Shown: positions 34,624 through 42,911 of the stretch, piece after piece
How the letters are laid out: the number at the start of each line of letters is the position of its first letter
Numbering within the stretch: position 1 is the stretch's first letter
DNA from: DATARH01 sp963734125
Lineage (GTDB): Bacteria; Pseudomonadota; Alphaproteobacteria; ATCC43930; CGMCC-115725
Reading direction: 5' to 3'
Length of the DNA stretch: 64,000 bases
Assembly: GCA_963734125.1 (NCBI GenBank)
Contig: CAVTGB010000029.1
Span: forward strand, 24,615 to 88,614
Made by a program: the position numbers and the translations under genes
The notes under the pieces: model-generated
What the model was told of the DNA's origin: nothing
Database searches by the model: none
Seen by the model: only the letters and a program-made list of their open reading frames with translations

Positions 34624-36917
34624 CGCCGCGTTCCACCGGGATCTTTCGCGGCTTTGGTTTCGTTCTATCGGTCCTTCTAGCCGGATGCCAAGCGCTGCCC
34701 CAGCTCGGGCTCACCCCGCTCGGCGGGCCGACCAATCTGGAGGCCGCACCACCGCGGGTGAACAGCACGATTCCGGTCGGCGGCAACCGAACGGCCGCCT
34801 TCGAGGATCGCCGTTCGCCGACAATGCCGGTGGTCGCGGCAAGCTCACCAGTAAATCCGGCCGGGCAGGCTGCTGGCGACGTCACCCTCAATTTCGTCGA
34901 CACCGACATTCGCGAGATTGTGCGAGTCATTCTCGGGACGACATTGAAGCTCAACTACACGATCGATCCGACCGTGCATGGCACCGCGACACTCGACACC
35001 GGCAAGCCGCTGGCTCCCGCAGCGCTGCTGCCGGCGCTCGAGGCGGTGTTGAACCAGAATGGCGCGACGCTGGTCCAGCGCGGTGGGCTCTATGCGGTCG
35101 TACCGATCGGAAACGCTACGGCGACGAACGCGGTCAGCGACGCAGACGTCGCCGGTAGCGGCGCGCAGGTGGTCCCGCTGCAGTACGCCTCGGCCCGCGA
35201 CCTGGCTAAGCTGCTGCAGCCTTATGTCGGCGAAGGCAGCAAATTAACCGCCGACCCAGGACGCAACGCGCTGATCATCGGCGGTGACACGGCAGCCCGC
35301 CAAGCCATGATCGGACTCATTCACGCGTTTGACGTCGATGTTCTCGCCGGTCAGTCGTTGGCGATCTTTCCTGTAGAGGGCAACGCAGCGACCTTGGCGG
35401 CCGGACTGGAGAAGGCGCTCCAGGCTGAACACGAGGGCCCGTTGGGCGGTTTGGTGCGGGTCGTACCGCTGCCACGCGTCAATGCGGTTCTCGTGGCCTC
35501 GGCGCAGCCAAGCTACCTCGATGCAGCGCGACGTTTCTTCAGACTGACGCACCGGGTCGAAAGCGAAACGGCTCGCACCTGGCACATCTATTACGTGCAA
35601 AACGGTCAAAGTTCTGATCTGGCACTCCTGCTGCAGCGTGCTTTCACCCCGGATCACGTCACGGTCACGGAGCCGGGAAGCGTTGCGCCCGGCGCCCAAC
35701 CGGTGACCATGGGCGCAGGGCAGGGCTTCGAGGCAGGAGCGCTCGGCGGGCCTGCGAGCGGTGGTGCGCTGGGTTCGTCCGGGATCGCTACCAACCCGGC
35801 TCCCGCAACTGCTTCCGGTCCGGCAACTGCGGCCTCGACTTTGGGGAACGCAGCCGCGAAGCCAGCGACACCACCGACGACCGAGCCATTATCAACCGAA
35901 AGCGGTACCACGGAAGACCAGTTAAATCGCATTCGCATCATCGCCAACAGTCACAACAATGCATTGCTGATTTACGCTACGCCGAGCGAGTATACGGTTA
36001 TTGATGGAATGCTGCGGAAGATCGACATCACCCCGCTCCAAGTGCTAATCGACGCGACCATCGCCGAAGTCACATTAAATGACCAATTGGCGTACGGAAC
36101 ACAGTTTTTCATCGGAGGCAAGGTTTCTGGCATCCTGACAACCGGCAGTCCGGTCGCTCCCACCTCGGTGGTCCCCGGCGCGGTGGCCGGCCCGTCACCA
36201 ACGGTCGTGACTGTCGGTGGCATCCCGGCTACTTTGGGCAGCAATTTCCCCGGTTTCGTTCTCGCCAACGGCGCGCGCGAGGTGCTGAACGCGCTGTCGG
36301 CGGTCACGACGGTGAAAATCCTATCGTCGCCGCAGGTTATGGTGTTGGACAACGAACCGGCCCACCTCCAGGTAGGTCAGCAGGTGCCGATCCTGACGGG
36401 AACTGCAACCAGCACGCTGACCACCGGCGCGCCGATCGTCAACAGCATCGATTATCACTCAACCGGTGTGATCATGCAGGTGACGCCGCACATCAACACG
36501 GGTGGTCTCGTGACCCTCGATGTTGCCCAGGAAGTCAGTGATGTCGCCACACCGGCAGCCAACACGGCTACCGGCTCCCCGACCTTCGACGACCGGATTG
36601 TCCGCACCAGCGTGGCAGTACAGGATGGCCAAACGGTAGCGCTCGCAGGTCTCATTCGCGACAACTCGCAGGAAGGTAACAGCGGGCTTCCGTTCCTGAA
36701 GGATGTCCCGGTGGTCGGTACTCTATTCTCCTCGCAAAACAACACGCGGGCGCGCACGGAACTCATCGTGCTGATCACGCCCCGCGTCGTGCAAAACCAG
36801 GAAAATGCACGCGCATTGACGGAAGACCTGCGCAAGCAATTGATCAACGCGGCCTTGATCCCGCAGGAACTTTCCCACCAACCCATTCGAGGTCGCGCCA
36901 ATCCGAACGGACTTTAG
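34620..36917 (+). CDS. gspD: Type II secretion outer-membrane secretin GspD
   Basis: A 765-residue outer-membrane channel. I start at ATG 34620, overlapping the upstream stop; the longer frame shadows the previous gene. The N-terminus ends in the lipobox LLAGC, so it is a lipoprotein secretin. N0 (DVTLNFVDTDIREIVRVILG), N1-N3 ring domains with an unusually long Ala/Gly/Pro-rich linker (about 355-425), and the secretin core (VLIDATIAEVTLNDQLAYGT, VKILSSPQVMVLDNEPAHLQ, VGQQVPI, VALAGLIRDN, LPFLKDVPVVGTLFSS, TELIVLITPRVV). The lipoprotein form may not need a separate pilotin. Confidence 0.95.
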   Translation: MTPRSTGIFRGFGFVLSVLLAGCQALPQLGLTPLGGPTNLEAAPPRVNSTIPVGGNRTAAFEDRRSPTMPVVAASSPVNPAGQAAGDVTLNFVDTDIREIVRVILGTTLKLNYTIDPTVHGTATLDTGKPLAPAALLPALEAVLNQNGATLVQRGGLYAVVPIGNATATNAVSDADVAGSGAQVVPLQYASARDLAKLLQPYVGEGSKLTADPGRNALIIGGDTAARQAMIGLIHAFDVDVLAGQSLAIFPVEGNAATLAAGLEKALQAEHEGPLGGLVRVVPLPRVNAVLVASAQPSYLDAARRFFRLTHRVESETARTWHIYYVQNGQSSDLALLLQRAFTPDHVTVTEPGSVAPGAQPVTMGAGQGFEAGALGGPASGGALGSSGIATNPAPATASGPATAASTLGNAAAKPATPPTTEPLSTESGTTEDQLNRIRIIANSHNNALLIYATPSEYTVIDGMLRKIDITPLQVLIDATIAEVTLNDQLAYGTQFFIGGKVSGILTTGSPVAPTSVVPGAVAGPSPTVVTVGGIPATLGSNFPGFVLANGAREVLNALSAVTTVKILSSPQVMVLDNEPAHLQVGQQVPILTGTATSTLTTGAPIVNSIDYHSTGVIMQVTPHINTGGLVTLDVAQEVSDVATPAANTATGSPTFDDRIVRTSVAVQDGQTVALAGLIRDNSQEGNSGLPFLKDVPVVGTLFSSQNNTRARTELIVLITPRVVQNQENARALTEDLRKQLINAALIPQELSHQPIRGRANPNGL

Positions 36918-36920
36918 CGG

Positions 36921-37762
36921 ATGAGCGGGTTGCGCCCCTCGACACGCTTGCACCAACGAGACCGCGGTTTCGCCCTGATCGTCGTGCTGTGGACGTTAGT
37001 GCTCATTGCCTTCATCGTTGCTCATCTAACGGGTACCGGCAGGATCGAGAGCCGTATCGCAGGCAACCTTGTCGCCAACGCGGTGACGGCGGCGGCAGCG
37101 GACGGAGCGGTCTCTCAAACGATTTTCAAGCTGGCGGATCCAAGCCCGGAACGCCGCTGGCTCCCAGACGGCACAGAGCACGAACTCGCGATCGGCGATT
37201 GCCACTCCGTGGTCCGGGTTTCGGACGAAGCCGGGCGGATCAACCCCAGCCTTGCCTCGCCAGCGATTCTCGAGGCACTGCTGGGTGCCACGGGCAGCGA
37301 CCCTGGCAGTGCCCGGAGTCTCGGCCTCGGCCATCGGTGAATGGGTCAGGACCCCCAGGGGTGCTCAGGGACAAGAAACGTTGCTGGCGGAATATCGAGG
37401 CGCCGGGCTTGATTATGCTCCTCCGGGCGAGCCGCTCGAAACCATCGGCGAACTCCGCCGAGTGATCGGGATGACGCCGAGCGTGTTCGACGCGATCCGG
37501 CCGCACCTGTCACTCTTCGCGCCGGCCGAGCCGAACATCGCGCAAGCCGACCCGGTAGTAAAAGCCGCGATGACGGCGCTCGGACAATCAGTTGCGGCCG
37601 CACCGGCCCCGGCCTCGCAGGAGTTCGAACGTTTTCGCGGCTCGGATCACGGTGACTGCGCGAGGCCCCGGTAACGCCCGGGCGACGCGCACCGTCATCG
37701 CCAGGATCATACCGGGATCGGCAGCCTATACCCTCCTTGCCTGGAACGACGGCAACCAATGA
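36921..37762 (+). pseudogene. gspK: Type II secretion pseudopilin GspK, disrupted by two frameshifts
   Basis: Read across frames this is a GspK of about 280 residues. The first frame (36921-37340) holds the prepilin start RGFALIVVLWTLVLIAFIVA (Gly16/Phe17, no Glu at mature position 5, as normal for GspK) up to GSDPGSARSL. An extra G near 37323 moves the match to ASAIGEWVRTPRGAQGQETL, then GMTPSVFDAIRPHLSLFAP. An extra A near 37628 moves it again to VFAARITVTARGPGNARATR, ending AYTLLAWNDGNQ at 37762. Both look like single-base insertions. If real, the pilus tip would be defective; if errors, the system is complete. It lies three bases after gspD and converges on gspG. Confidence 0.88.
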
Positions 37763-37777
37763 GCCTTGAGGCGCCGC

Positions 37778-38239
37778 TCATTCGTTCTCGATCGGCGCAT
37801 CGTTGCCGGTTCCTCCCGGTTGGCCCGTCGGGCCGAGCGAATACAGATCGTAATCGTGCCCCGGCCGTTCGCTCGGGATGCGGTACAGATAGGGATGACC
37901 CCACGGATCTTCCGGTAGCTTGGCGCCTTTGATATAGGGCCCGTCCCAGCGTTTGACGCCGGGCGGCCGGGTGATCAGGCTCTGCAGACCCTGCTCGGTC
38001 GTCGGATAGGTGCCGACATCGAGCTTGTAATTATCTAGCAGCGAGCCTAGACGTTCAACTTCGATCCGGGCGATCTTCTCCTTGGCGGTACCAAACTGTC
38101 GCATAACCGCCGGGGCAACGAGACCAACCAGCAGCCCGAGGATGGCAAGGACGACCAGCAACTCCAGAAGCGTGAAGCCGCTCTCGGCGTTGCGGCGCTC
38201 ATCGCCTAGTTTGATCAGTCGGTCGGACAGAAACGTCAT
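37778..38239 (-). CDS. gspG: Type II secretion major pseudopilin GspG
   Basis: A 153-residue prepilin. Cleavage Gly21/Phe22 in AESGFTLLELLVVLAILGLL, with Glu26 at mature position 5. The C-terminal half shows the GspG hallmarks YKLDVGTYPTTEQGLQSLI, RWDGPYIKGAKLPEDPWGHP and the calcium-loop region DYDLYSLGPTGQPGGTG. It is on the opposite strand to the rest of the cluster and convergent with gspK, so it has its own promoter. That is reasonable for a subunit needed in excess, and unusual, since gspG normally follows gspF. Confidence 0.94.
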   Translation of the reverse strand: MTFLSDRLIKLGDERRNAESGFTLLELLVVLAILGLLVGLVAPAVMRQFGTAKEKIARIEVERLGSLLDNYKLDVGTYPTTEQGLQSLITRPPGVKRWDGPYIKGAKLPEDPWGHPYLYRIPSERPGHDYDLYSLGPTGQPGGTGNDAPIENE

Positions 38240-38375
38240 TTTCTCCCACGCATCGTAACGGTCGTCTCAGGCGTTCGCGAACACTTGGCCAAGGCTGCCA
38301 CAGTGTCGCACGATACCGTCATGCCCATCCAGCGCGCCAGCGCGAGAGCGGCAGCCGTCAATAGAGAGGGGTGCT

Positions 38376-39143
38376 GTGAGGCACGGGATACCCGGCTTGA
38401 GCGGTGCTGCCTTGTTGGTCATAGCGCCGGCGATCGGCAGTTTTCTCGGAGTGATTATCCGACGGCTACCGGAAGGACGCCCGATCATCTGGCCGCGCTC
38501 TCTATGCGAGAGCTGCGGATCGGGATTGACGGCGCGCGACCTTGTGCCGCTGGTCAGTTGGCTGATGTTGCGGGGACGCTGCCGCAGCTGTGGCCATCGC
38601 CTCGGCTGGTTCTATCCCGGGGTTGAGATCGCAGCACTACTGGTCGCCGTAACCGCTCTAGCCATTGACGACGTGACGCGTGCCTGGCTGGACTGCCTAC
38701 TTGGGTGGTGGCTCTTGCTCCTTGGCTGGATCGACCTGAGGTGCTGGATGCTGCCGGACGTATTGACCCTGCCATTGATCGTCGCCGGGCTCATCGAAGC
38801 AGCCGTATTCGAACCCGACAGTATGTTCGCGCGCGCACTCGGCGCCGCTGTCGGCTATCTTTTGTTGCGCGCGATTGCACTCAGTTATCGGGCGGTTCGC
38901 AGTCGTGAGGGCCTCGGTGCTGGCGATACCAAGCTCTTTGGGGCCGCCGGCGCGTGGCTGGGGCTGATGGCCTTGCCCCAGGTGATCCTCGCCGCCGCGC
39001 TGACCGCGCTTGTCGCAGCTGGTGCTCTGCGTCTCGTCGGCATTCGACTACATGCCCATTCGGCGCTGCCGTTTGGCCCTTTCATAGCGCTGTCGACCTG
39101 GGTTTACTGGCTGGGCGGGACCGTCTTCACCCTGAGCCCCTGA
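38376..39143 (+). CDS. gspO: Prepilin peptidase (GspO/PilD, type IV leader peptidase)
   Basis: A 255-residue polytopic aspartyl protease that cleaves and N-methylates the pseudopilins. GTG start at 38376 after GAGAGGGG. The zinc-binding loop carries Cys44/Cys47 (LCESC) and Cys69/Cys72 (CRSC). The catalytic Asp residues are Asp120 (LLLLGWIDLR) and Asp184 in the GxGD motif (EGLGAGDTKLFGA). About seven membrane helices. It completes the secretion locus and is the only prepilin peptidase seen in the window. Confidence 0.93.
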   Translation: MRHGIPGLSGAALLVIAPAIGSFLGVIIRRLPEGRPIIWPRSLCESCGSGLTARDLVPLVSWLMLRGRCRSCGHRLGWFYPGVEIAALLVAVTALAIDDVTRAWLDCLLGWWLLLLGWIDLRCWMLPDVLTLPLIVAGLIEAAVFEPDSMFARALGAAVGYLLLRAIALSYRAVRSREGLGAGDTKLFGAAGAWLGLMALPQVILAAALTALVAAGALRLVGIRLHAHSALPFGPFIALSTWVYWLGGTVFTLSP

Positions 39144-39265
39144 ACAAAGGCCGAGGCGCGCTCCGCGGCAGCGGCGCCGTCGATCGGACGGCGCCGCTTT
39201 CGCGAGGATTTCCGCGGTCTTCAGGCACACCGCGATCGCCGGGGGGCGGTCTCGGCGCGCCTGCT

Positions 39266-41278
39266 TCACTTGAATGTAAATAGATCCATCAGATCGCCGA
39301 TCGCCGGCCCGTTGATCGGCCGATAAGGATCGCTGCCGGCAATCGGGTTGGGAAGATTGTCGCGGCTGCGTCCGGTGACCGGCGAAACACCCCAGTTCGC
39401 CTCGATGAACTTCAGGATCGAGACGTGGTCGGCGTAGGTGTGCGAGATTTGGCCGCCGGCGCTGTACGGCGAGACCACGAGCAGCGGAATGCGCGTCCCG
39501 TCGCCGAAATAATCGAGCGGCTGGACGTACCCCGAATCGTAGTAGCCGCCGCCTTCGTCGAAGGTGATGAAGATCGCCGTGCTGTTCCACAGTTGCTTGT
39601 TGCTATGGGTCAGATCGACGATCTTTTTGACAAAGCCTTCGAACAGGTCGAGCTTCGACGACGCCGGATGACCGTCGAGATAGCCGTCCGGCTTGACGAA
39701 CGACACCGCCGGCAAATTTCCGGTCCGCAGGTCGTCGTAGAGCGCGGTCGTGTCCTGCAGCGCCATCTTGCGCTCGACCGGGTTGGTCATGATCGAGGTC
39801 GAATACTGGAAGAAATTGCAGATGTTGCAGTACGTGTTGTCCGGTGTGACATAATTGTTATAGGGATTGGCGAGATAGGCATTGAATTGGTCGCCGAAGT
39901 AGGCGAACGAGATGTTCTTGGCCCACAACGAGTCGCCGATATTTTTGACGTTGGACGGCGGGACCGTGAACACCGTGTTCTGCGGATTGGCGATATCGGC
40001 ATAGGCGTTGGTGCCGTCGCCGTAATAGCCCGGGTTATAGTTGTTGAGGATGTAATAATGCCCGGGGTCGCAATTCGGCTTGACGTTTATCGATGTCAGG
40101 AAGCCGACGATCGCCGGCACACCCGGCTGCGAGGTGTCGGAGCAATTGGTGTAGCTGCCGCCGCCGTAAGAGGGCGAGCCATAGGAGCCGCCGCCATAGC
40201 CGTCCTCGGTGTACCAGTTGTTGGTGCCCGACAACGGATCGGGGTTCTCGACCTCGTCGACCGTCCCGGAGTTCGCGCCGGCTGACAGGAAGCCGTGCGG
40301 CGGCGGGAGCGCATTGCCGTTGCCGTCACTGAACCAGATGGCGTCGCCGGTGCCGAGCATGATGTGGTTGGCGCCGGTGCCGCCGTTGACCGACTGATGG
40401 AAGTTGTCGCTCATCGAGTAAGTGTCGGCGAGTTGCTTTAAATAGGGCACATCGCCTTGCTGCATGTTGTAGAACCCCATCGCCGTGGCGCCTTCCTTGT
40501 AGGCGAACCCGGCCGGCGGCGGCTTGCCGTTGCCGCCCGCTCCCACCGTTGCTTCGACCCAGGCAAACAGGTCGTTGCGGCAGGCCGCGGAGCCGGCGGC
40601 GGCGCTGCAGTCGAACTGCTGCCACATCTGATAGAAGCGGTGCACCGGGCTTTCGGCGTAATCGTCATAGCCGACACCCGGGGTCAGCTGGTAGGGACCC
40701 GCCGGCAGGTTGTTGACGTCCTTGCCGTCGTAGCTGATGCGGGTGTCGGGCTTGCCGAGGATCGCGGCAGGAACCCCGCCGGTCGTCAGGTCTTTGTAAT
40801 AGTCCGGCGCCAGCCCGTTCTCGATCTTCTTGGCCGTCGCAACCGTCGCGAAAGGCGGCTGGCCGTTGGAATACCCACCGCTGGCCAGCGGCGCCGGCAG
40901 GGTCGCATATTGGCCGGAAATGGACGGGTTCAGCTGATAAACGGTCGTGTCTTGCGCCTGAGATTGAGCGGCGCTGGCATAGTTGGGGCCGGGGCTGCCG
41001 TCGGCATTGACGATGCCCTCTGACAGCAGGTTCAGCACCTTCTCGCCTTTGCTGACCGGCTGATAGGTTGCGAAGAGATGGTCGAATGAGCGGTTTTCGC
41101 CGATGATGACGATGACATGCTTGATCGGCGTCGTCGTCTTGGCGTCATTGGCGCCGATCTCGGCCGCACTTGCCGCAAACGGCGCCATGGTATTGATTAG
41201 CATGGCATAAAGGGCCACGCCGCCAGCTAGTCGGGTGCGCGTGCGTGGGCCGGCGGTCGCTGGAACTCGGTGCCCCAT
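39266..41278 (-). CDS. Secreted phospholipase C / acid phosphatase-family phosphoesterase
   Basis: A 670-residue exported enzyme. Residues 1-39 form a signal peptide ending AASAAE. The family motif HVIVIIGENRSFDHLFATY holds the metal-binding Glu61/Asn62 and Ser64 nucleophile region. GGTGANHIMLGTGDAIWFSD, AIFITFDEGGGYYDS and HTYADHVSILKFIEANWG are the remaining metal-ligand blocks of the AcpA/PlcC-type superfamily. A Gly/Tyr-rich insertion (EDGYGGGSYGSPSYGGGSY, about 355-375) and several Cys are unusual. Substrates may be phospholipids or phosphate esters. Related enzymes are known type II secretion cargo, and it lies 122 bases beyond the prepilin peptidase gene. Confidence 0.88.
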   Translation of the reverse strand: MGHRVPATAGPRTRTRLAGGVALYAMLINTMAPFAASAAEIGANDAKTTTPIKHVIVIIGENRSFDHLFATYQPVSKGEKVLNLLSEGIVNADGSPGPNYASAAQSQAQDTTVYQLNPSISGQYATLPAPLASGGYSNGQPPFATVATAKKIENGLAPDYYKDLTTGGVPAAILGKPDTRISYDGKDVNNLPAGPYQLTPGVGYDDYAESPVHRFYQMWQQFDCSAAAGSAACRNDLFAWVEATVGAGGNGKPPPAGFAYKEGATAMGFYNMQQGDVPYLKQLADTYSMSDNFHQSVNGGTGANHIMLGTGDAIWFSDGNGNALPPPHGFLSAGANSGTVDEVENPDPLSGTNNWYTEDGYGGGSYGSPSYGGGSYTNCSDTSQPGVPAIVGFLTSINVKPNCDPGHYYILNNYNPGYYGDGTNAYADIANPQNTVFTVPPSNVKNIGDSLWAKNISFAYFGDQFNAYLANPYNNYVTPDNTYCNICNFFQYSTSIMTNPVERKMALQDTTALYDDLRTGNLPAVSFVKPDGYLDGHPASSKLDLFEGFVKKIVDLTHSNKQLWNSTAIFITFDEGGGYYDSGYVQPLDYFGDGTRIPLLVVSPYSAGGQISHTYADHVSILKFIEANWGVSPVTGRSRDNLPNPIAGSDPYRPINGPAIGDLMDLFTFK

Positions 41279-41835
41279 CGCTGATCTCCTTGGTCAAATT
41301 GTGGACAGCGACCGGACCCTAGTTCGGCGAATTTACATTGACGTGACGCCTGGATGACTTTCCGGTGACGCGCTTTTTCGCGGTGCGCCGTAGCCGAGAG
41401 GAGAGCGCAGATTCACCCTCGACACGCGCGCCGAGCGGCGTCTGCGCGCGCCGGCGTCGCTTTGACGATGGCCTCGATCAATGCAGCGGCGGCGGCGTCC
41501 CCAGCGCCGGCTGCGCCATCGGCATGCGCCGCCGGCGTCGAGAGCATCACGCCGCGACCGGGGCGGCCCGGACCTCTATGCACGTGATCCGGCACGGTTC
41601 AGTGTTGCGACAGCGGCGCTCGCGGTGGCCCGCGGCGAGCTGGCGGTCGCCGAGGAGCAGTGGCTGAGAGTGGAGATGCTGCGCGAGGCGATCGAAGGGG
41701 CCGTACCAAGATCGTGAATTTTCGGATTGCTCGACGCGGCGGCATCAAAGGCGCTTGAGGAGCATTACGTACCGCACGGCGTCGTCGGCTTTTCTGGTAT
41801 CGTTCCTCTGCACTGATAAGCGGCTAGGGGGAACC
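41279..41835. other. Intergenic stretch with a gene remnant
   Basis: About 560 bases between the phosphoesterase and the luciferase-like oxidoreductase. The only recognisable coding trace is the ABC-F tail at 41568-41717, listed separately. The rest shows no family similarity. Confidence 0.5.
41568..41717 (+). pseudogene. Remnant of the C-terminus of an ABC-F ATPase (Uup-like)
   Basis: The frame reads DLYARDPARFSVATAALAVA, then GELAVAEEQWLRVEMLREAI before a TGA at 41715. That is the C-terminal coiled-coil end of alphaproteobacterial Uup/ABC-F proteins, which bind ribosomes or branched DNA. No ATPase motifs lie upstream in any frame, so only the last 45-50 codons survive. Confidence 0.6.
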
Positions 41836-42759
41836 ATGACCGTCCACTTTTCAACCCGCTGCCCGAATTCCGATTATCTCGGCTTCGAAACGTCGCCCGA
41901 AGCCATCGGCGCGGCCGCGAAGAAGGCCGAGGAGGTCGGCTTCGACGCCATCTTCGTCAATGATCACATCATCGTCGGCGCTGACGCCCGCTCGGAGCCG
42001 TGGACCAACGTCTACGATCCGCTTGTCGCGATGTCGTTCGTCGCCGCGCACACTTCCCGCATCGGTGTCGGCGTCTCGGTGCTGATCATGCCGTACCGCA
42101 ATCCGATCGCCACCGCGAAAGCGCTGGCGACGATCGACCTCATGTCGGGCGGCCGGCTCACCGTCGGCGTCGGGGTCGGCTGGAATGAGGCCGAGTTCGC
42201 GGCCCTCGGCGTGCCGTTCCACGAGCGCGGCGCCCGCACGAACGAGTACCTGCGCCTATGGCAGTCCTGCTGGGCGCCTGGCCAAGTGTCGTTTTCCGGC
42301 AAGTTCTTTTCGTTTGCCGATATGTTCGTCAATCCCAAGCCGTTGCAGCAACCACACCCGCCGATCTGGATCGGCGGGACGAGCGACGGCGCGCTGCGGC
42401 GTGCGGCAAGGTTCGCCGCGGTATGGCAGCCGACGCCGCTGCCGATAGCCCAGCTGGTCGAGCGGCAGGCGGCGTTGCGCAAGGCTTGCGAGGTTGCCGG
42501 CCGCGAACCGATCCCGACGCGCATGAGCTTCCGCGTCGAGTTCAGCACGATCACCGGCAACGCGCCGCCGGCCGGCAAGGAGCGGCCGACCGGACACGGC
42601 ACACCCGCCGAGGTCGCTGCCGATCTATTGCGCTACCGCCAAGCGGCGGACCTCGATGCCTTCCAGATCAACTTCCACGGCAACCGCAACCTCGACCAGC
42701 TCCTGCAATCGATGCAGTGCTTCATGCGGGACGTCGCGCCGGTGGTAGCCGGTGATTAG
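41836..42759 (+). CDS. LLM-class (luciferase-like) flavin/F420-dependent oxidoreductase
   Basis: A 307-residue TIM-barrel oxidoreductase of the bacterial luciferase-like family. ATG at 41836 follows GGGGGA. Landmarks are FDAIFVNDHIIVGA, TSRIGVGVSVLIMPYRNPI, DLMSGGRLTVGVGVGWNEAE and PKPLQQPHPPIWIGGTSDGA, the usual F420/FMN pocket and fold signatures. The substrate is unknown. It stands alone, downstream of a decayed region and followed by the convergent AIDA-type gene. The frame runs upstream of 41836, but those codons lack similarity. Confidence 0.88.
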   Translation: MTVHFSTRCPNSDYLGFETSPEAIGAAAKKAEEVGFDAIFVNDHIIVGADARSEPWTNVYDPLVAMSFVAAHTSRIGVGVSVLIMPYRNPIATAKALATIDLMSGGRLTVGVGVGWNEAEFAALGVPFHERGARTNEYLRLWQSCWAPGQVSFSGKFFSFADMFVNPKPLQQPHPPIWIGGTSDGALRRAARFAAVWQPTPLPIAQLVERQAALRKACEVAGREPIPTRMSFRVEFSTITGNAPPAGKERPTGHGTPAEVAADLLRYRQAADLDAFQINFHGNRNLDQLLQSMQCFMRDVAPVVAGD

Positions 42760-42911
42760 GCTGATTGAGATCCGAAGACTATGGTCGCGAGCTTCGCAGA
42801 GCCGGCCCTGCTCGCGGGCTCGCGGGCAGCTCGGCGCCGAGAACCGCCGTTCGGGTGCTTGGGGATTAACGGGTCGGATCGGTAATATAGCGGCTGGCAG
42901 ACCAACCGCGG

